Below are positions 1 through 13,025 of a stretch of 64,000 nucleotides of DNA, piece after piece (positions within the stretch are counted from its first letter, which is position 1; every line of letters begins with the position of its first letter). Made by a program: the position numbers and the translations under genes. Origin of the DNA: Lethocerus indicus (lineage: Eukaryota; Arthropoda; Insecta; Hemiptera; Belostomatidae); the NCBI GenBank assembly GCA_019843655.1, contig JACDQD010000001.1, positions 50,119,651 through 50,183,650 on the forward strand, written 5' to 3'. The notes under the pieces are model-generated. The model was not told where the DNA came from. It ran no database searches and worked only from the letters and a program-made list of their open reading frames with translations.

Positions 1-88
1 CGCCCCCAACCCCCAATTATGTGACACTTTTGTCACATGAGCAGTTACTACGGCTTCGGACTGGGAAGATCTCTAGGCCCATAATGGG

Positions 89-161
<73 letters not shown>

Positions 162-826
162 GGAAAGGACTCCGAACACTTTAGCGGATTGAGGATGAGG
201 GGGCAGGAACTTCTTCAGGAACCGGAATTTTGGCGACTTTTAAGGCTATATATATATATATAGGATACTGAAGACTGCGAAGGGCTGAATTATCTGTCGG
301 CCTAAGGGATGAGGGTCACGCACAATTCCATGGATTTCCCCCACCCCCCACCCCCGACCAGGAAACCTTCAGGGGCTGGAAAGGGTCAATCCCCGCCCCC
401 ACCCCCCCTCCCATCCTCCCCAACGGTAGGAAATCGTTATTTACCTTTCCTATTTTCCTACTTTCCTCCGATCGATTGTAGGGCGACGTTTGGGAATTCC
501 TAGGACGTTAGGACACCGGTCCCCACATTTCCGGAGATTATAACTCGTCCTTTTCTACCCCCACAATTTTCCACCCGATACCTTTTGGGAAGAAGCCGGT
601 TTGGGGGGGTTGGAAGTGGGGAGGTTGACGCCACCCCATCCACCCTCCACCCACCCACCCATATTTAGAAACCACGCGTTTTTCACACTCCCGAAACCCT
701 CTAAAACCCCGCCTTATTTAGCTTCTGTTATCGGGCCCGGTTCAGGGTCATCCGCCACTTATTGTCCAAGGGGTGGGGTGAAGGGGGTCGATCGAACCCC
801 TTAACGCCGATCAGGAGTTTTTCCCC
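1..826. other. C-rich low-complexity region, no gene seen
   Basis: Holds a long (TA)n tract, a short one at 248-262, and pyrimidine/C-rich stretches around 340-420 and 620-670. The small open frames here are proline-rich and repeat-like, with no splice sites or family features. Confidence 0.6.
92..158. repeat. (TA)n microsatellite
   Basis: Uninterrupted TA dinucleotides, about 33 units. Confidence 0.97.
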
Positions 827-2026
827 AGAAAATTTTGCATTAAAATTCGAAAATTTAGGTTTTTTGCGAAAAATTCTCTCGGAGATCGGCCGCCCCATAT
901 TCCACCCACAAGTGTACCCCTAAAAAAAAAAAAAATTTTATGTTTACGAAAATTTTGCATAAAATTCGAAAATTTAGGTTTTTTGCGAAAATTCTCTCGG
1001 AGATCGGCCGCCCCATATTCCACCCACAAGTGTACCCCTAAAAAAAAAAAAAAATTTTATGTTTACGAAAATTTTGCATAAAATTCGAAAATTTAGGTTT
1101 TTTGCGAAAATTCTCTCGGAGATCGGCCGCCCCATATTCCACCCACAAGTGTACCCCCTAAAAAAAAAAAAAAAAATTTTATGTTTACGAAAATTTTGCA
1201 TAAAATTCGAAAATTTAGGTTTTTTGCGAAAATTCTCTCGGAGATCGGCCGCCCCATATTCCACCCACAAGCCCCCTTATATTCCATGTGATACGAAAAT
1301 TTTGCAAAAAAAAAATTTTATGTTTGAAAATTTTGCATAAAAAAATTTAGGTTTTTAGGTTTTGCGAAATTCTCTCGGAGATCAGCCGCCCATATTCCAC
1401 CCACAAGTGTACCCCTAAAAAAAAAAAAAAAAATTTTATTTTTAAAATTCGTTTACGGTTTTGAAATTTTGCATAAAATTCGAAAATTTATAAAATCAAT
1501 TTAGGTTTTTATGAAAATTCTCGGAGATCAGCCCTTATATTCCACCCACAAATTGCCGCCCATACCGCCTAAAAAAAAAAAAAAAAAAATTTTAATAAGT
1601 AAAACCCCTAAAAAAAATTTTATGAAAAATTTTGCATAAAATTCAGAAAATTTAGGTTTTTTTGCGAAAATTCTCTCGGAGATCAGCTGCGCCCATATTC
1701 CACCCACAAGTGTACCCCTAAAAAAAAAAAAATTTTATGTTTACGAAATTTTGCATAAAATTCGAAAATTTAGGTTTTGCGAAAATTCTCTCGGAGATCG
1801 GCCGCCCATATTCCACCCACAAAAATTACCCCCTAAAAAAAAAAAAAAATTTTATGTTTACGAAATTTTGCATAAAATTCGAAAATTTAGGTTTTGCGAA
1901 AATTCTCTCAGAATTTAAAAAAAAAAAAATTTTATGTTTACGTTTTTTAAAATTCAAGAAAATTTAGGTTTTGCGAAAATTCTCTCGGAGATCAGCCGCC
2001 TATATTCCACCCACAAATGTACCCCT

Positions 2027-2057
<31 letters not shown>

Positions 2058-2400
2058 TGTTTACGAAAATTTTGCATAAAATTCGAAAATTTAGGTTTTG
2101 CGAAAATTCTCTCGGAGATCAGCCGCCCCATATTCCACCCACAGTGTACCCCTAAAAAAAAAAAATTTTTATGTTTACGAAAATTTTGCATAAAATTCAA
2201 TTTAGGTTTTGCGAAATTCTCTCGGAGATCAGCCGCCCATAAAACGTTTCACCCGAAAATTTAGGTTTTATGAAAGTTCAACACCCCTATTTTATGTTTA
2301 CGAAAATTTTGCATAAAATTCCTTTACGACCCCGGAAAATAAAATTACCTCCTAAAAATTCCCTAAAAAAATTTTATGTTTACGAAAATTTTGTCGATAA
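826..2400 (+). repeat. Satellite A1, about 118-122 bp monomer
   Basis: Tandem units with gaaaatttaggttttttgcg, ctctcggagatcggccgc, ccatattccacccacaagtg, and a poly-A run of 12-25 followed by ttttatgtttacg. The first three spacings are 118, 119 and 122 bases. Copies decay to the right of 1300 with many small deletions. The poly-A run length changes from copy to copy. Open frames such as those reading KFSNFMQNFRKHK are read-throughs. Confidence 0.95.
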
Positions 2401-3488
2401 ATTGTAAATCGGTCGTCCTTATTCCAGGAAAATATTAAAGGGGCACGGAGATCGGCTGCCCTACACCCAGCGGTTGAAGTGCCCCCAAAAAAAAATTTTT
2501 CGAGATATTTATACAATAACTCACCCCCCCTTTACGACTTAATATGCGTAGTGGCACCTCGATATTTAATATTTTGTTTTTAAACTATTCGGTGGGGGCG
2601 AGGGGCCCCATTGAGTACGTGCGGTCAAATATTAAACCCATTTACGAAATATTTTTCCCCATTCGGGGATTTGGTTCATTACAGGAGTTGAACCGACTCT
2701 CTTTCATTATTAATTAAATTCATAATTAAAAAATTAAAAAAAAAAAAAAAAATTGACACTGTAAAGTCCTCTGTAAAAGGTATACGCAGAACTGAAAATT
2801 GAGTTGGCGAATTTCCGACTGTTTCGGACGAGAATTTTTGAAAGTCGGCCGTTCGCCATCTTCAGTAGCGCTTATTTTTCGCGCGTCTTCTCCACTATCA
2901 CTTGTACTCTTCTGTCGAGTCGTACAGAAACGTCCACGAAAGGGACGTCAGTGCCACAACAGTGACTTACTGACGCACAGCGCTACTGAAGATGGCGAAC
3001 GGCCGAAATACCGGTCTGGCAAACCCTGTCGCGGACGTGAACCCACGGTAAAACAATTACAGTTGAATTACAATTAAATGTAAAATTTTATGCTATTGAA
3101 GGGGAAGGTACCGATGAACCAACCGGTTATTGGGCTGGAGTCAGTGAATGAATGAACGAACGGATGAATGAATGAATGAAATACATAACATATAGTTGGA
3201 TCGATATACATGTAATTTGGATGTAAATTGGCTCTAACCTGTTGATGGGGGGGGGGGGTCATTTTTGCGGCAGAAACCAAAATGAACGCCCCAATATCAA
3301 GGGTCAAAAATGGGTATTAACTTTGACTGCGAAAGTTTTATTTCTCAACTGGGAAAAGAAGAAATTATCGTCATTTTCCCAACTTTAAAATCGTTTTTTA
3401 ACCGAAAACGGGGCCAAACAGTGTCCTTCGCGAATATTTTTATCGAGTCACTGAAAGTAGGGGGATGAAAATTTTCGGCCGTCGGTTT
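2400..3488. other. Single-copy island with one foldback element, no gene seen
   Basis: Contains AT-rich unique sequence, a poly-A tract near 2735-2752, the hairpin at 2846-3005, a gaatgaatgaatg microsatellite near 3145-3180 and a G run at 3245-3256. No coding exon was recognised. Confidence 0.5.
2846..3005. mobile_element. Small foldback (MITE-like) element
   Basis: Perfect 26-bp inverted repeat: 2846-2871 (starts cggccgttcgccatcttcag) and 2980-3005 (starts gcgctactgaagatggcg) enclose about 108 bases. The arms are the same module found at many other sites. No transposase and no obvious target-site duplication were seen. Confidence 0.7.
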
Positions 3489-4856
3489 CAAGATTTTCAA
3501 TGCAAAAATACGGTTTCAGGTAAAAAATATACTGTTATTTGGCGGAAAAAACGGCCCTGAAATGCGGTTTTCAGACGCAAAATCGGCCCAAAAATGAGGT
3601 TTTAGACCCAAAAATTCGGTTATTAGGCCAAAAATATTCTGTTATTAGGCGAAAAATCGGCAATCGTTTTCAGACGCAAAATAAAACAGCCAGAAATAAT
3701 GAGGTTTTAGATCCAAAATGCAGTTTCCGGTCAAAATATTCTGTTATTTGGCAAAATAAAATCGGTCCAAAATCAGCGTTTTAGACCCAAAGAAAATGCG
3801 AGAAATGCGGTTTTAAGGCCTAAAATCGGCCCAAAAATGAGGTTTTAGATCCAAAAATTCGGTTTTTAGGTCAAAAATATGCTGTTATTTGGCGAAAAAT
3901 CGGCCCAGAAATGCGGTTTTCAGACGCAAAATCGGCCCAATAATGAGGTTTTTAGATCCAAAATGCGGTTTTAGGTCAAAAATATGCTGTTATTTGGCGA
4001 AAAATCGGCCCAGAAATGCGGTTTTCAGACGCAAAATCGGCCCAATAATGAGTTTTAGATCCAAAAAATTCAGTTTTAGGTCAAAAATATGCTGTTATTG
4101 GCGAAAAATCGGCCCAGAAATGCGGTTTTCATACGCAAAATCGGCCCAATAATGAGGTTTTAGATCAAAAATGCAGTTTTTAGTCAAAATATATGTTGTT
4201 ATTGTCAAAAAATGAGTTTTCGGCCCAAAATGCGGCTTTTCAGGCCAAAAACATTCTATTAGCGAAAATCGGCCCAATAATGAGGTTTTAGATCCAAAAT
4301 GCGGTTTTAGGTCAAAAATATGCTGTTATTTGGCGAAAAACGGCCCAGAAATGCGGTTTCTGTAAAAACGGCCCAATAATGAGGTTTTAGATCAAAATAC
4401 GGTTTTAGGCCAAAATCGGCAGAAATGCGGTTTTCAGACGCAAAATCGGCCCTTTTCTGTTTTAGGTACGCAAAAAAATCAGTTTTAAGGTATGAAGACC
4501 AAAATCGGCCCAAAATGAGGTTTTAGAACCAAAGGTTTTAGATGCTGTTTTAGGTAAAAATATTCTATTTGTTGTTGGCGATAAAACGCCCAAATGGAAC
4601 TTGCCAATAATTATATTTTAGAAAAAATGCAGTTTTAAGGCCAAAAATCAGCCCAGAAATGAGTTTTCAGACCCAAAATCGCCCAATAATGAGGTTTTCA
4701 GACACAAAATGTGTATTAGGCCAAAAATATTCTTCTTTTTTCAGACCAATCAGCTGTTTTCAATCGTCAATTTTAACCGAAAATTGCCCCGTTTTCGAAT
4801 ATTTTATCGAAATAACTGAAAGTTGGGGATGAAATTTTCGGCCGTCGGTTTCAAAA
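3391..4856. repeat. Direct repeats of about 90-100 bp flanking a satellite array
   Basis: 3391-3495 and 4766-4856 share ttttaaccgaaaa, cgaatatttttatcga, ctgaaag, and attttcggccgtcggtttca in the same order and direction. The F array lies between them. Confidence 0.75.
3488..4745 (+). repeat. Superfamily satellite, F orientation
   Basis: Units of aaatgcggttttcagacgc, aaaatcggcccaataatgag and gttttagatccaaaa alternate, with a decayed right end. Confidence 0.93.
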
Positions 4857-5575
4857 TTTCCCGACGGGTCAAAAGAAAAGGGGGAAAATCCTTTAAAATT
4901 CGAAATTTGAGAAATTTTGCAAAATCAATTTTTTAAAATCGAAATATATAGAAGGGGGATGAAAATTTACAAAAAATTGTCAGTTGAGGATTTCAGTGTC
5001 CCGAAAGCGACCGGACTTAAAGGAAAGAAAAAAATTGATAAAAAATAAATTTTTTCTATATTCATACTTTTAATATCTATACTCGTATACGATATAAAAG
5101 CGAGTTAAATTTGAATGTGGGGGCCGGCGTAAAAAAAATTTTTTTTTGAAAATCTCCGATAACGGATTTCCAATTTTCTCGTATTTTTCTTTTATACCGA
5201 ATCTATTTTCTTCAGTAATCCTCGTAAAGTGTAGCAAAAAATTGACGACATATACTGACGTGGGCCGTATCCAACTGTGGATATCCGAGGCTTTACTCTC
5301 TCGGTACAGGGGTACCGGGGTGGTACCGAAGTACCGGGGTACCGGGAGTACCGTTACCCTGTCTGTGTCCTGTGACCGGTTTCGCTGAAAATCGATAAAG
5401 TCGCCTCCGTGACCTCCATACGCCCCCCGTTGACCCTGGGCCACAAACAGAGCACAGCACCGTTTACGGGTACCCAAACGGTACAAACAGTGTACCCGGT
5501 CAGGTGAGGTGGGTATTATTTGTAACGAACGACGATTTGACAAGAGGTACGCGAGAAAATGAAAAGTATTTTTTT
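4745..5575. other. Single-copy island, GGTACC-rich, no gene seen
   Basis: Includes a dense set of ggtacc/gtaccg motifs at 5303-5360. A 157-codon minus-strand open frame spans 5070-5543 but has no recognised family, no start context and no clear splice sites; it is not called a gene. Confidence 0.45.
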
Positions 5576-7090
5576 GTTTTCGAAAAATCGGCCCAGAAAT
5601 GCGGTCCTTAGGCCCGAAAATCGGCCCAGAAATGCGGTTTTCAGACGCAAAATCGGCCCAATACTGAGCTTTTTGGACCCAAAAATACGGTTTTTAGGCC
5701 GAAAAAATTCTGTTATTAGGCGAAAAATCGGCCCAGAAATGCGGTTTTCAGACGCAAAATCGGCCCAATACTGAGGTTTTTAGCCACTAAAATGCGGTTT
5801 TTAGGCCAAAAAATTCTGTTATTAGGCGAAAAATCGGCCAAGAAATGCGGTTTTCAGACGCGAAATCGGCCCAATACTGGGGTTTTTAGACCCAAAAATG
5901 CGGTTTTTAGGCCAAAAAAATTCTGTTATTAGGCGAAAAATCGGCCCTGAAATGCAGTTTTCAGACATAAAATCAGCCCAATAATAGGGTTTTAGGCCCA
6001 AAAATTCTGTTAAGGCGAAAAATCGGCCCAGAAATGCAGTTTTCAGACGCAAAATCGGCCCAATAAAAGGTTTTAGCCACTAAATGCGGTTTTAGGCCAA
6101 AATTGCTGTTATTAGGCGAAAAATCGGCCCAGAAACGGTTTTCAGACGCAAAATCGGCCCAATACTGAGGTCTTGCCATTAAAATGCGGTTTTTAGCCAA
6201 AATTCCTGTTATTAGGCGAAAAATCGGCCCAGAAATGCAGTTTTCAGACGCAAAATCGGCCCAATACTGAGGGTTTTAGGCTGAAAATGCGGTTTTAGGC
6301 CAAAAATATGTTATTAGGCGAAAAACGGCCTGACATGTTGTTTTAAGACTAAAATCAGTTTTCCCAAATACGCAAAATCGGCCCAGATTTTCAGATGAGG
6401 TTTTAGCCACTAAAATGCGGTTTTAGGCCAAAAATATACTGTTATTAGGAAGCGAAAAATTGGCCCAGAAATGCAGTTTCAGACGCAAAATCGGCCCAAT
6501 ACTGAGGTTTTAGACCCAAAATGCAGTTTTAGGCAAAATATGCTGTTATTAGGCGAAAAATTCCAATTGCCCAAAAACGGCGATTTTAGACCAAAAATAT
6601 TTAATACGCCCAATAATAAAGGTTTTCAGACCAAAAAATACGGCCCCAAAATGAGTTTTAAATTTGAAAATAATATTTAGGTTTCGAAACAAAAATTCTG
6701 TTATTCCAGGCGAAAAATCAGCCCAGAAATGCGTTTCAGACGCAAAATCAGCCCAATACAGTGAGTACATTTAGCCCCTGAAAATGCAGTTTTAGGCAAA
6801 AAATGGTTATTAGGCGAAAAACGGCTCAAAATTTATTTTTAAGGCCTAAAATCAGCCCAAAATGCAGTTTTCAGATCCAAAAGTGCGGTCCCATTTAGGC
6901 CACCCAAAAATTCTGTTATTAGGCGAAAAATCCAATCAAATGCCCATTTTCCAGACGCAAAATCAGCCCAATACTGAGTTTTTTAGCCCCTGAAAAATGC
7001 GGTTTTAGGTCAAAAATATGCTGTTATTAGGCGAATTAGTCCAGAAATGTAGATTTTCCAAGACCCAAAATGGCCCAATAATAAGGGTCG
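5575..7090 (+). repeat. Superfamily satellite, F orientation
   Basis: Repeats such as gcgaaaaatcggcccagaaa, tgcggttttcagacgc and ttctgttattagg, the same subfamily as 3488-4745, increasingly degraded to the right. Confidence 0.93.
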
Positions 7091-7094
7091 CAAA

Positions 7095-10000
7095 AATGAG
7101 AGTTTAATTCTTAAATTCGAAAATTTGTCCTATTTGCCACCCCAAGTGTCCCAAAGTGAGCTACACTTGCCCCTAAAGGGCCCCTAAGAAAAGGCGGAAA
7201 TCGAAAATTTAGGTTTTTTGAAAATTTTCTCAGATCGGTCCCATATTCCACCCACAAGTGTCCCAAAGTGAGCTACATTTGCCCCTAAAAGGGCGGGTCG
7301 GAAATCGAAAATTTAGGTTTTTTGAAAATTTTCTCAGATCGGTCCCATATTCCACCCACAAGTGTCCCAAAGTGAGCTACATTTGCCCCTGTAAGGGCGA
7401 AAAAAATCAAAATTTAGGTTTTCGAAAATTTTCTCAGATCGGTCCCATATTCCACCCACAAGTGTCCCAAAGTGAGTTACACTGCCCCTATGAAAGAACG
7501 GGTTGAAAATCGAAAATTTAGGTTTTTTGAAAATTTTCTCAGATCGGTCCCATATTCCACCCACAAGTGTCCCAAAGTGAGCTACATTTGCCCCTGAAAG
7601 GGCGGGTTGAAAATCGAAAATTTAGGTTTTTTGAAAATTTTCTCAGATCGGTCCCATATTCCACCCACAAGTGTCCCAAAGTGAGCTACATTTGCCCCTG
7701 AAAGGGCGGGTTGAAAATCGAAAATTTAGGTTTTTGAAAATTTTCTCAGATCGGTCCCATATTCCACCCACAAGTGTCCCTAAGTGAGTTACATTTGCCC
7801 TGAAAAGGTTGAAAATCGGAAATTTAGGCTTTTTCGAAAATTTTTCTCAGATCGGTCCCATATTCCACCCACAAGTGTCCCAAAGTGAGCTACATTTGCC
7901 CCTGAAAGGTGGGTCAAAATCGAAATTTAGGTTTTCGAAAATTTTCTCAGATCGGTCCCATATTCCACCCACAAGTGTCCCAAAGTAGTGAGGCTACATT
8001 TGCCCCTAAAAGGGCGAGTTGAAAATCGAAAATTTAGGTTTTCGAAATTTTCTCAGATCGGTCCCATATTCCACCCACAAGTGTCCCTAAGTGAGGCTAC
8101 ATTGCCCCTGAAGGGCAGGTTGAAAATCGAAAATTTAGGTTTTTGAAATTTTCTCAGATCAGTCCCATATTCCACCCACAAGTGTCCCAAGTGAGCTACA
8201 TTTGCCCCTGAAAGGGCAGGTTGAAAATCGAAAATTTAGGTTTTGAAAATTTTCTCAGATCAGTCCCATATTCCACCCACAAGTGTCCCAAAGTGAGCTA
8301 CATTTGCCCCTGAAAGGGCGGGAAAATCGAAAATTTAGGTTTTGAAAATTTCTCAGATCGGTCCCATATTCCACCCACAAGTGCCCAAAGTGAGCTACAT
8401 TTGCCCCTGAAAGGGCGGGAAAATCGAAAATTTAGGTTTTGAAAATTTCTCAGATCGGTCCCATATTCCACCCACAAGTGCCAAAGGCTACATTTGCCCC
8501 CTAGAAAAGGCGGGTTGGAAAATCAAAAATTTAGGTTTTTGAAAATTTTCTCAGATCGGTCCCATATTCCACCCACAAGTGTCCCAAAGTGAGCTACATT
8601 TGCCCCTGAAAGGGCAGGGTTGAAATCGAAATTTAGTTTTCGAAATTTTTCTCAGATCAGTCCCATATTCCACCCACAAGTGTACCAAAATCACTTGAAA
8701 GGGCGGGTTTAGGTTTTCGAAAATTTTCTCAGATCGGTCCCATATTCCACCCACAAGTGTCCCTAAGTGAGTTACACTTGCCCCTGAAAGGGCGGGTTGA
8801 AAATCGAAAATTTAGGTTTTTCGAAAATTTTCTCAGATCGGTCCCATATTCCACCCACAAGTGTCCCCAAAGTGAGGCTACATTTGCCCCTGAAAGGGCG
8901 GTTGAAAATCGAAAATTTAGGTTTTTGAAAATTTTCTCAGATCGGTCCCATATTCCACCCACAAGTGTCCCAAAGTGAGCTACATTTGCCCCTGAAAGGG
9001 CGGGTTGAAAATCGAAAATTTAGGTTTTTTGAAAATTTTCTCAGATCGGTCCCATATTCCACCCACAAGTGTCCCAAAGTGAGCTACATTTGCCCCTGAA
9101 AGGGCGGGTTGAAAATCGAAAATTTAGGTTTTTTGAAAATTTTCTCAGATCGGTCCCATATTCCACCCAGCACAAGTGAGTCCCAAAGTGAGCTACATTT
9201 GCCCCTGAAATGGGGTTGAAAATCGAAAATTTAGGTTTTTCGAAAATTTTCTCAGATCGGTCCCATATTCCACCCACAAGTGTACCAAAGTGAGCTACAC
9301 TTGCCCCTGAAAGGGCGGGTTGAAAATCGAAAATTTAGGTTTTTCGAAAATTTTCTCAGATCGGTCCCATATTCCACCCACAAGTGTACCAAAGTGAGCT
9401 ACACTTGCCCCTGAAACGGAGGGTTGAAAATCGAAAATTTAGGTTTTTTCGAAAATTTTCTCAGTTCGATATTCCACCCACAAGTGTCCCAAAGTGAGCT
9501 ACACTTGCCCCTGAAACGGAGGGTTGAAAATCGAAAATTTAGGTTTTTTCGAAAATTTTCTCAGTTCGATATTCCACCCACAAGTGTACCAAAGTGAGCT
9601 ACACTTGCCCCTGAAATGGCGGGTTGAAAATCGAAAATTTAGGTTTTTCGAAAATTTTCTCAGATCGGTCCCATATTCCACCCACAAGTGTACCAAAGTG
9701 AGCTACACTTGCCCCTGAAATAGCGGGTTGAAAATCGAAAATTTAGGTTTTTCGAAAATTTTCTCAGATCGGTCCCATATTCCACCCACAAGTGTACCAA
9801 AGTGAGCTACACTTGCCCCTGAAATGGCGGGTTGAAAATCGAAAATTTAGGTTTTCGAAAATTTTCTCAGATCGGTCCCATATTCCACCCACAAGTGTAC
9901 CAAAGTGAGCTACACTTGCCCCTGAAATGGCGGGTTGAAAATCGAAAATTTAGGTTTTTCGAAAATTTTCTCAGATCGGTCCCATATTCCACCCACAAGT

Positions 10001-13000
10001 GTACCAAAAGTACATTTGCCCAAAGGCGGGTTGAAAATCGAAAATTTAGGTTTTCGAAAATTTTCTCAGATCGGTCCCATATTCCACCCACAAGTGTCCA
10101 AAGTGAGCTACACTTGCCCCTGAAAGGCGGGTTGAAAATCGAAAATTTAGGTTTTCGAAAATTTTTTCTCAGATCAGTCCATATTCCACCCAGGTGTACC
10201 AAGTGAGCTACTTGCCCCTGAAAGGGCAGGTTGAAAATCGAAAATTTAGGTTTTCGAATTTTCTCAGATCAGTCCCATATTCCACCCACAAGTGTACAAA
10301 GTGAGCTACATTGCCCCTGAAATGGGGTTGAAATCGAAAATTTAGGTTTTCGAAATTTTCTCAGATCAGTCCCATATTCCACCCACAAGTGTACCAAAGT
10401 GATACTTCCCCTGAAAGCGGGTTGAAAATCGAAAATTTAGGTTTTCGAAAATTTTCTCAGATCGGTCCCATATTCCACCCACAAGTGTACCAGTAGGCTA
10501 CACTTGCCCCTGAAAGGAGCAGGTTGAAAATCGAAAATTTAGGTTTTCGAAAATTTTCTCAGATCGGTCCCATATTCCACCCACAAGTGTACCAAAGTGA
10601 GCTACACTTGCCCCTGAAAGGGGATTGAAATCGAAATTTAGGTTTTCGAAATTTTCTCAGATCGGTCCCATATTCCACCCATAAAGTGTACCAAAGTGAG
10701 CTACACTTGCCCNNNNNNNNNNNNNNNNNNNNNNNNNNNNNNNNNNNNNNNNNNNNNNNNNNNNNNNNNNNNNNNNNNNNNNNNNNNNNNNNNNNNNNNN
10801 NNNNNNNNNNNNAAAGTGAGTTACACTTGCCCCTGAAAGGGCGGGTTGAAAATCGAAAATTTAGGTTTTTGGAAAATTTTCTCAGATCGGTCCCATATTC
10901 CACCCACAAGTGTACCAAAGTGAGTTACACTTGCCCCTGAAAGGGCGGGTTGAAAATCGAAAATTTAGGTTTTTCGAAAATTTTCTCAGATCGGTCCCAT
11001 ATTCCACCCACAAGTGTACCAAAGTGAGTTACACTTGCCCCTGAAAGGGCGGGTTGAAAATCGAAAATTTAGGTTTTTCGAAAATTTTCTCAGATCGGTC
11101 CCATATTCCACCCACAAGTGTACCAAAGTGAGTTACACTTGCCCCTGAAAGGGCGGGTTGAAAATCGAAAATTTAGGTTTTTCGAAAATTTTCTCAGATC
11201 GGTCCCATATTCCACCCACAAGTGTACCAAAGTGAGTTACACTTGCCCCTGAAAGGGCGGGTTGAAAATCGAAAATTTAGGTTTTTCGAAAATTTTCTCA
11301 GATCGGTCCCATATTCCACCCACAAGTGTACCAAAGTGAGTTACACTTGCCCCTGAAAGGGCGGGTTGAAAATCGAAAATTTAGGTTTTTCGAAAATTTT
11401 CTCAGATCGGTCCCATATTCCACCCACAAGTGTACCAAACTGAGTTACACTTGCCCCTGAAAGGGCGGGTTGAAAATCGAAAATTTAGGTTTTTCGAAAA
11501 TTTTCTCAGATCGGTCCCATATTCCACCCACAAGTGTACCAAAGTGAGTTACACTTGCCCCTGAAAGGGCGGGTTGAAAATCGAAAATTTAGGTTTTCGA
11601 AAATTTTCAGATCGGTCCCATATTCCACCCACAAGTGTACCAATGAGTACTCCACCCCTTGAAAGGGCGGGTTGAAAATCGAAAATTTAGGTTTTTCGAA
11701 AATTTTCTCAGATCGGTCCCATATTCCACCCACAAGTGTACCAAAGTGAAGTGAGTTACACTTGCCCCTGAAAGCGGGGTTGAAAATCGAAAATTTAGGT
11801 TTTCGAAAATTTTCAGATCGGTCCCATATTCCACCCACAAGTGTACCAAAGTGAGTTACACTTGCCCTGAAAGGGCGGGTTGAAAATCGAAAATTTAGGG
11901 GCGGCTTTTTTAGGTTTTTGAAAATTTTCTCAGATCGATCCATATTCCACCCACAAGTCCCATAAAGGGCGGGCGAAAATTTTAGGTTTTTCCTCACCCA
12001 CAAGTGTACCAAAGTGAGTTACACTTGCCCCTGAAAGGGCGGGTTGAAAATCGAAAATTTAGGTTTTCGAAAATTTTCTACAGATCGGTCCATATTCCAC
12101 CCACAAGTGTACCAGTGTAGTTACACTTGCCCCTGAAAGGGGCGGGTTGAAAATCGAAAATTTAGGTTTTCGAAAATTTTCAGATCGGTCCCATATTCCA
12201 CCCACAAGTGTACCAAAGTGAGTTACACTTGCCCCTGAAACGGCGGGTTGAAAATCGAAAATTTAGGTTTTTCGAAAATTTTACAGATCGGTCCCATATT
12301 CCACCCACAAGTGTACCAAAGTGAGTTAAACTGCCCTGAAAGGGTGGGTTGAAAATCGAAGTTTTTCGAAATTTTCTCAGATCGGTCCCATATTCCACCC
12401 ACAAGTGTACCAAAGTGAGTTACACTTGCCCCTGAAAGGGCGGGTTGAAAATCGAAAATTTAGGTTTTTCGAAAATTTTCTCAGATCGGTCCCATATTCC
12501 ACCCACAAGTGTACCAAAGTGAGTTACACTTGCCCCTGAAAGGGCGGGTTGAAAATCGAAAATTTAGGTTTTTCGAAAATTTTCTCAGATCGGTCCCATA
12601 TTCCACCCACAAGTGTACCAAAGTGAGTTACACTTGCCCCTGAAAGGGGCGGGCTGAAAATCGAAAATTTAGGTTTTTCGAAAATTTTCAGATCGGTCCC
12701 ATATTCCACCCACAAGTGTACCAAAGTGAGTTACACTTGCCCCTGAAAGGGAAGGTTGAAAATCGAAAATTTAGGTTTTTCGAAAATTTTCTCAGATCGG
12801 TCCCATATTCCACCCACAAGTGTACCAAAGTGAGTTACACTTGCCCCTGAAAGGGCGGGTTGAAAATCGAAAATTTAGGTTTTTCGAAAATTTTCTCAGA
12901 TCGGTCCCATATTCCACCCACAAGTGTACCAAAGTGAGTTACACTTGCCCCTGAAAGGGCGGGTTGAAAATCGAAAATTTAGGTTTTTCGAAAATTTTCT

Positions 13001-13025
13001 CAGATCGGTCCCATATTCCACCCAC
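7095..13025 (+). repeat. Satellite A2, 104-bp monomer, about 57 copies
   Basis: Units contain cagatcggtcccatattcca, cccacaagtgt, accaaagtgagttacacttg, cccctgaaagggcgggttg and aaaatttaggtttttcg. Spacing is 104 bases in the clean part (11011, 11115, 11219). Variants are regional: gtcccaaagtgagctacatt to about 9.2 kb, gtaccaaagtgagctacact to the gap, and gtaccaaagtgagttacact after it. Confidence 0.97.
10713..10812. other. Assembly gap (100 N)
   Basis: Exactly 100 N inside the 104-bp satellite, so the true array length is unknown. The monomer variant changes across it. Confidence 0.99.

Noticed and set aside
811..2264. Open frames on both strands reading KFSNFMQNFRKHK or similar
   Set aside because: They are read-throughs of the A1 satellite: the same peptide returns every monomer, and poly-A runs give Phe/Lys tracts.
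3391..4856. LTR retrotransposon (direct repeats with 1.3 kb interior)
   Set aside because: The interior is satellite only, with no gag/pol similarity, primer site or polypurine tract seen.
5070..5543. 157-codon minus-strand frame
   Set aside because: No recognised family, ends in low-complexity Phe/Lys, no supporting splice or start context; the ggtacc cluster alone keeps it open.
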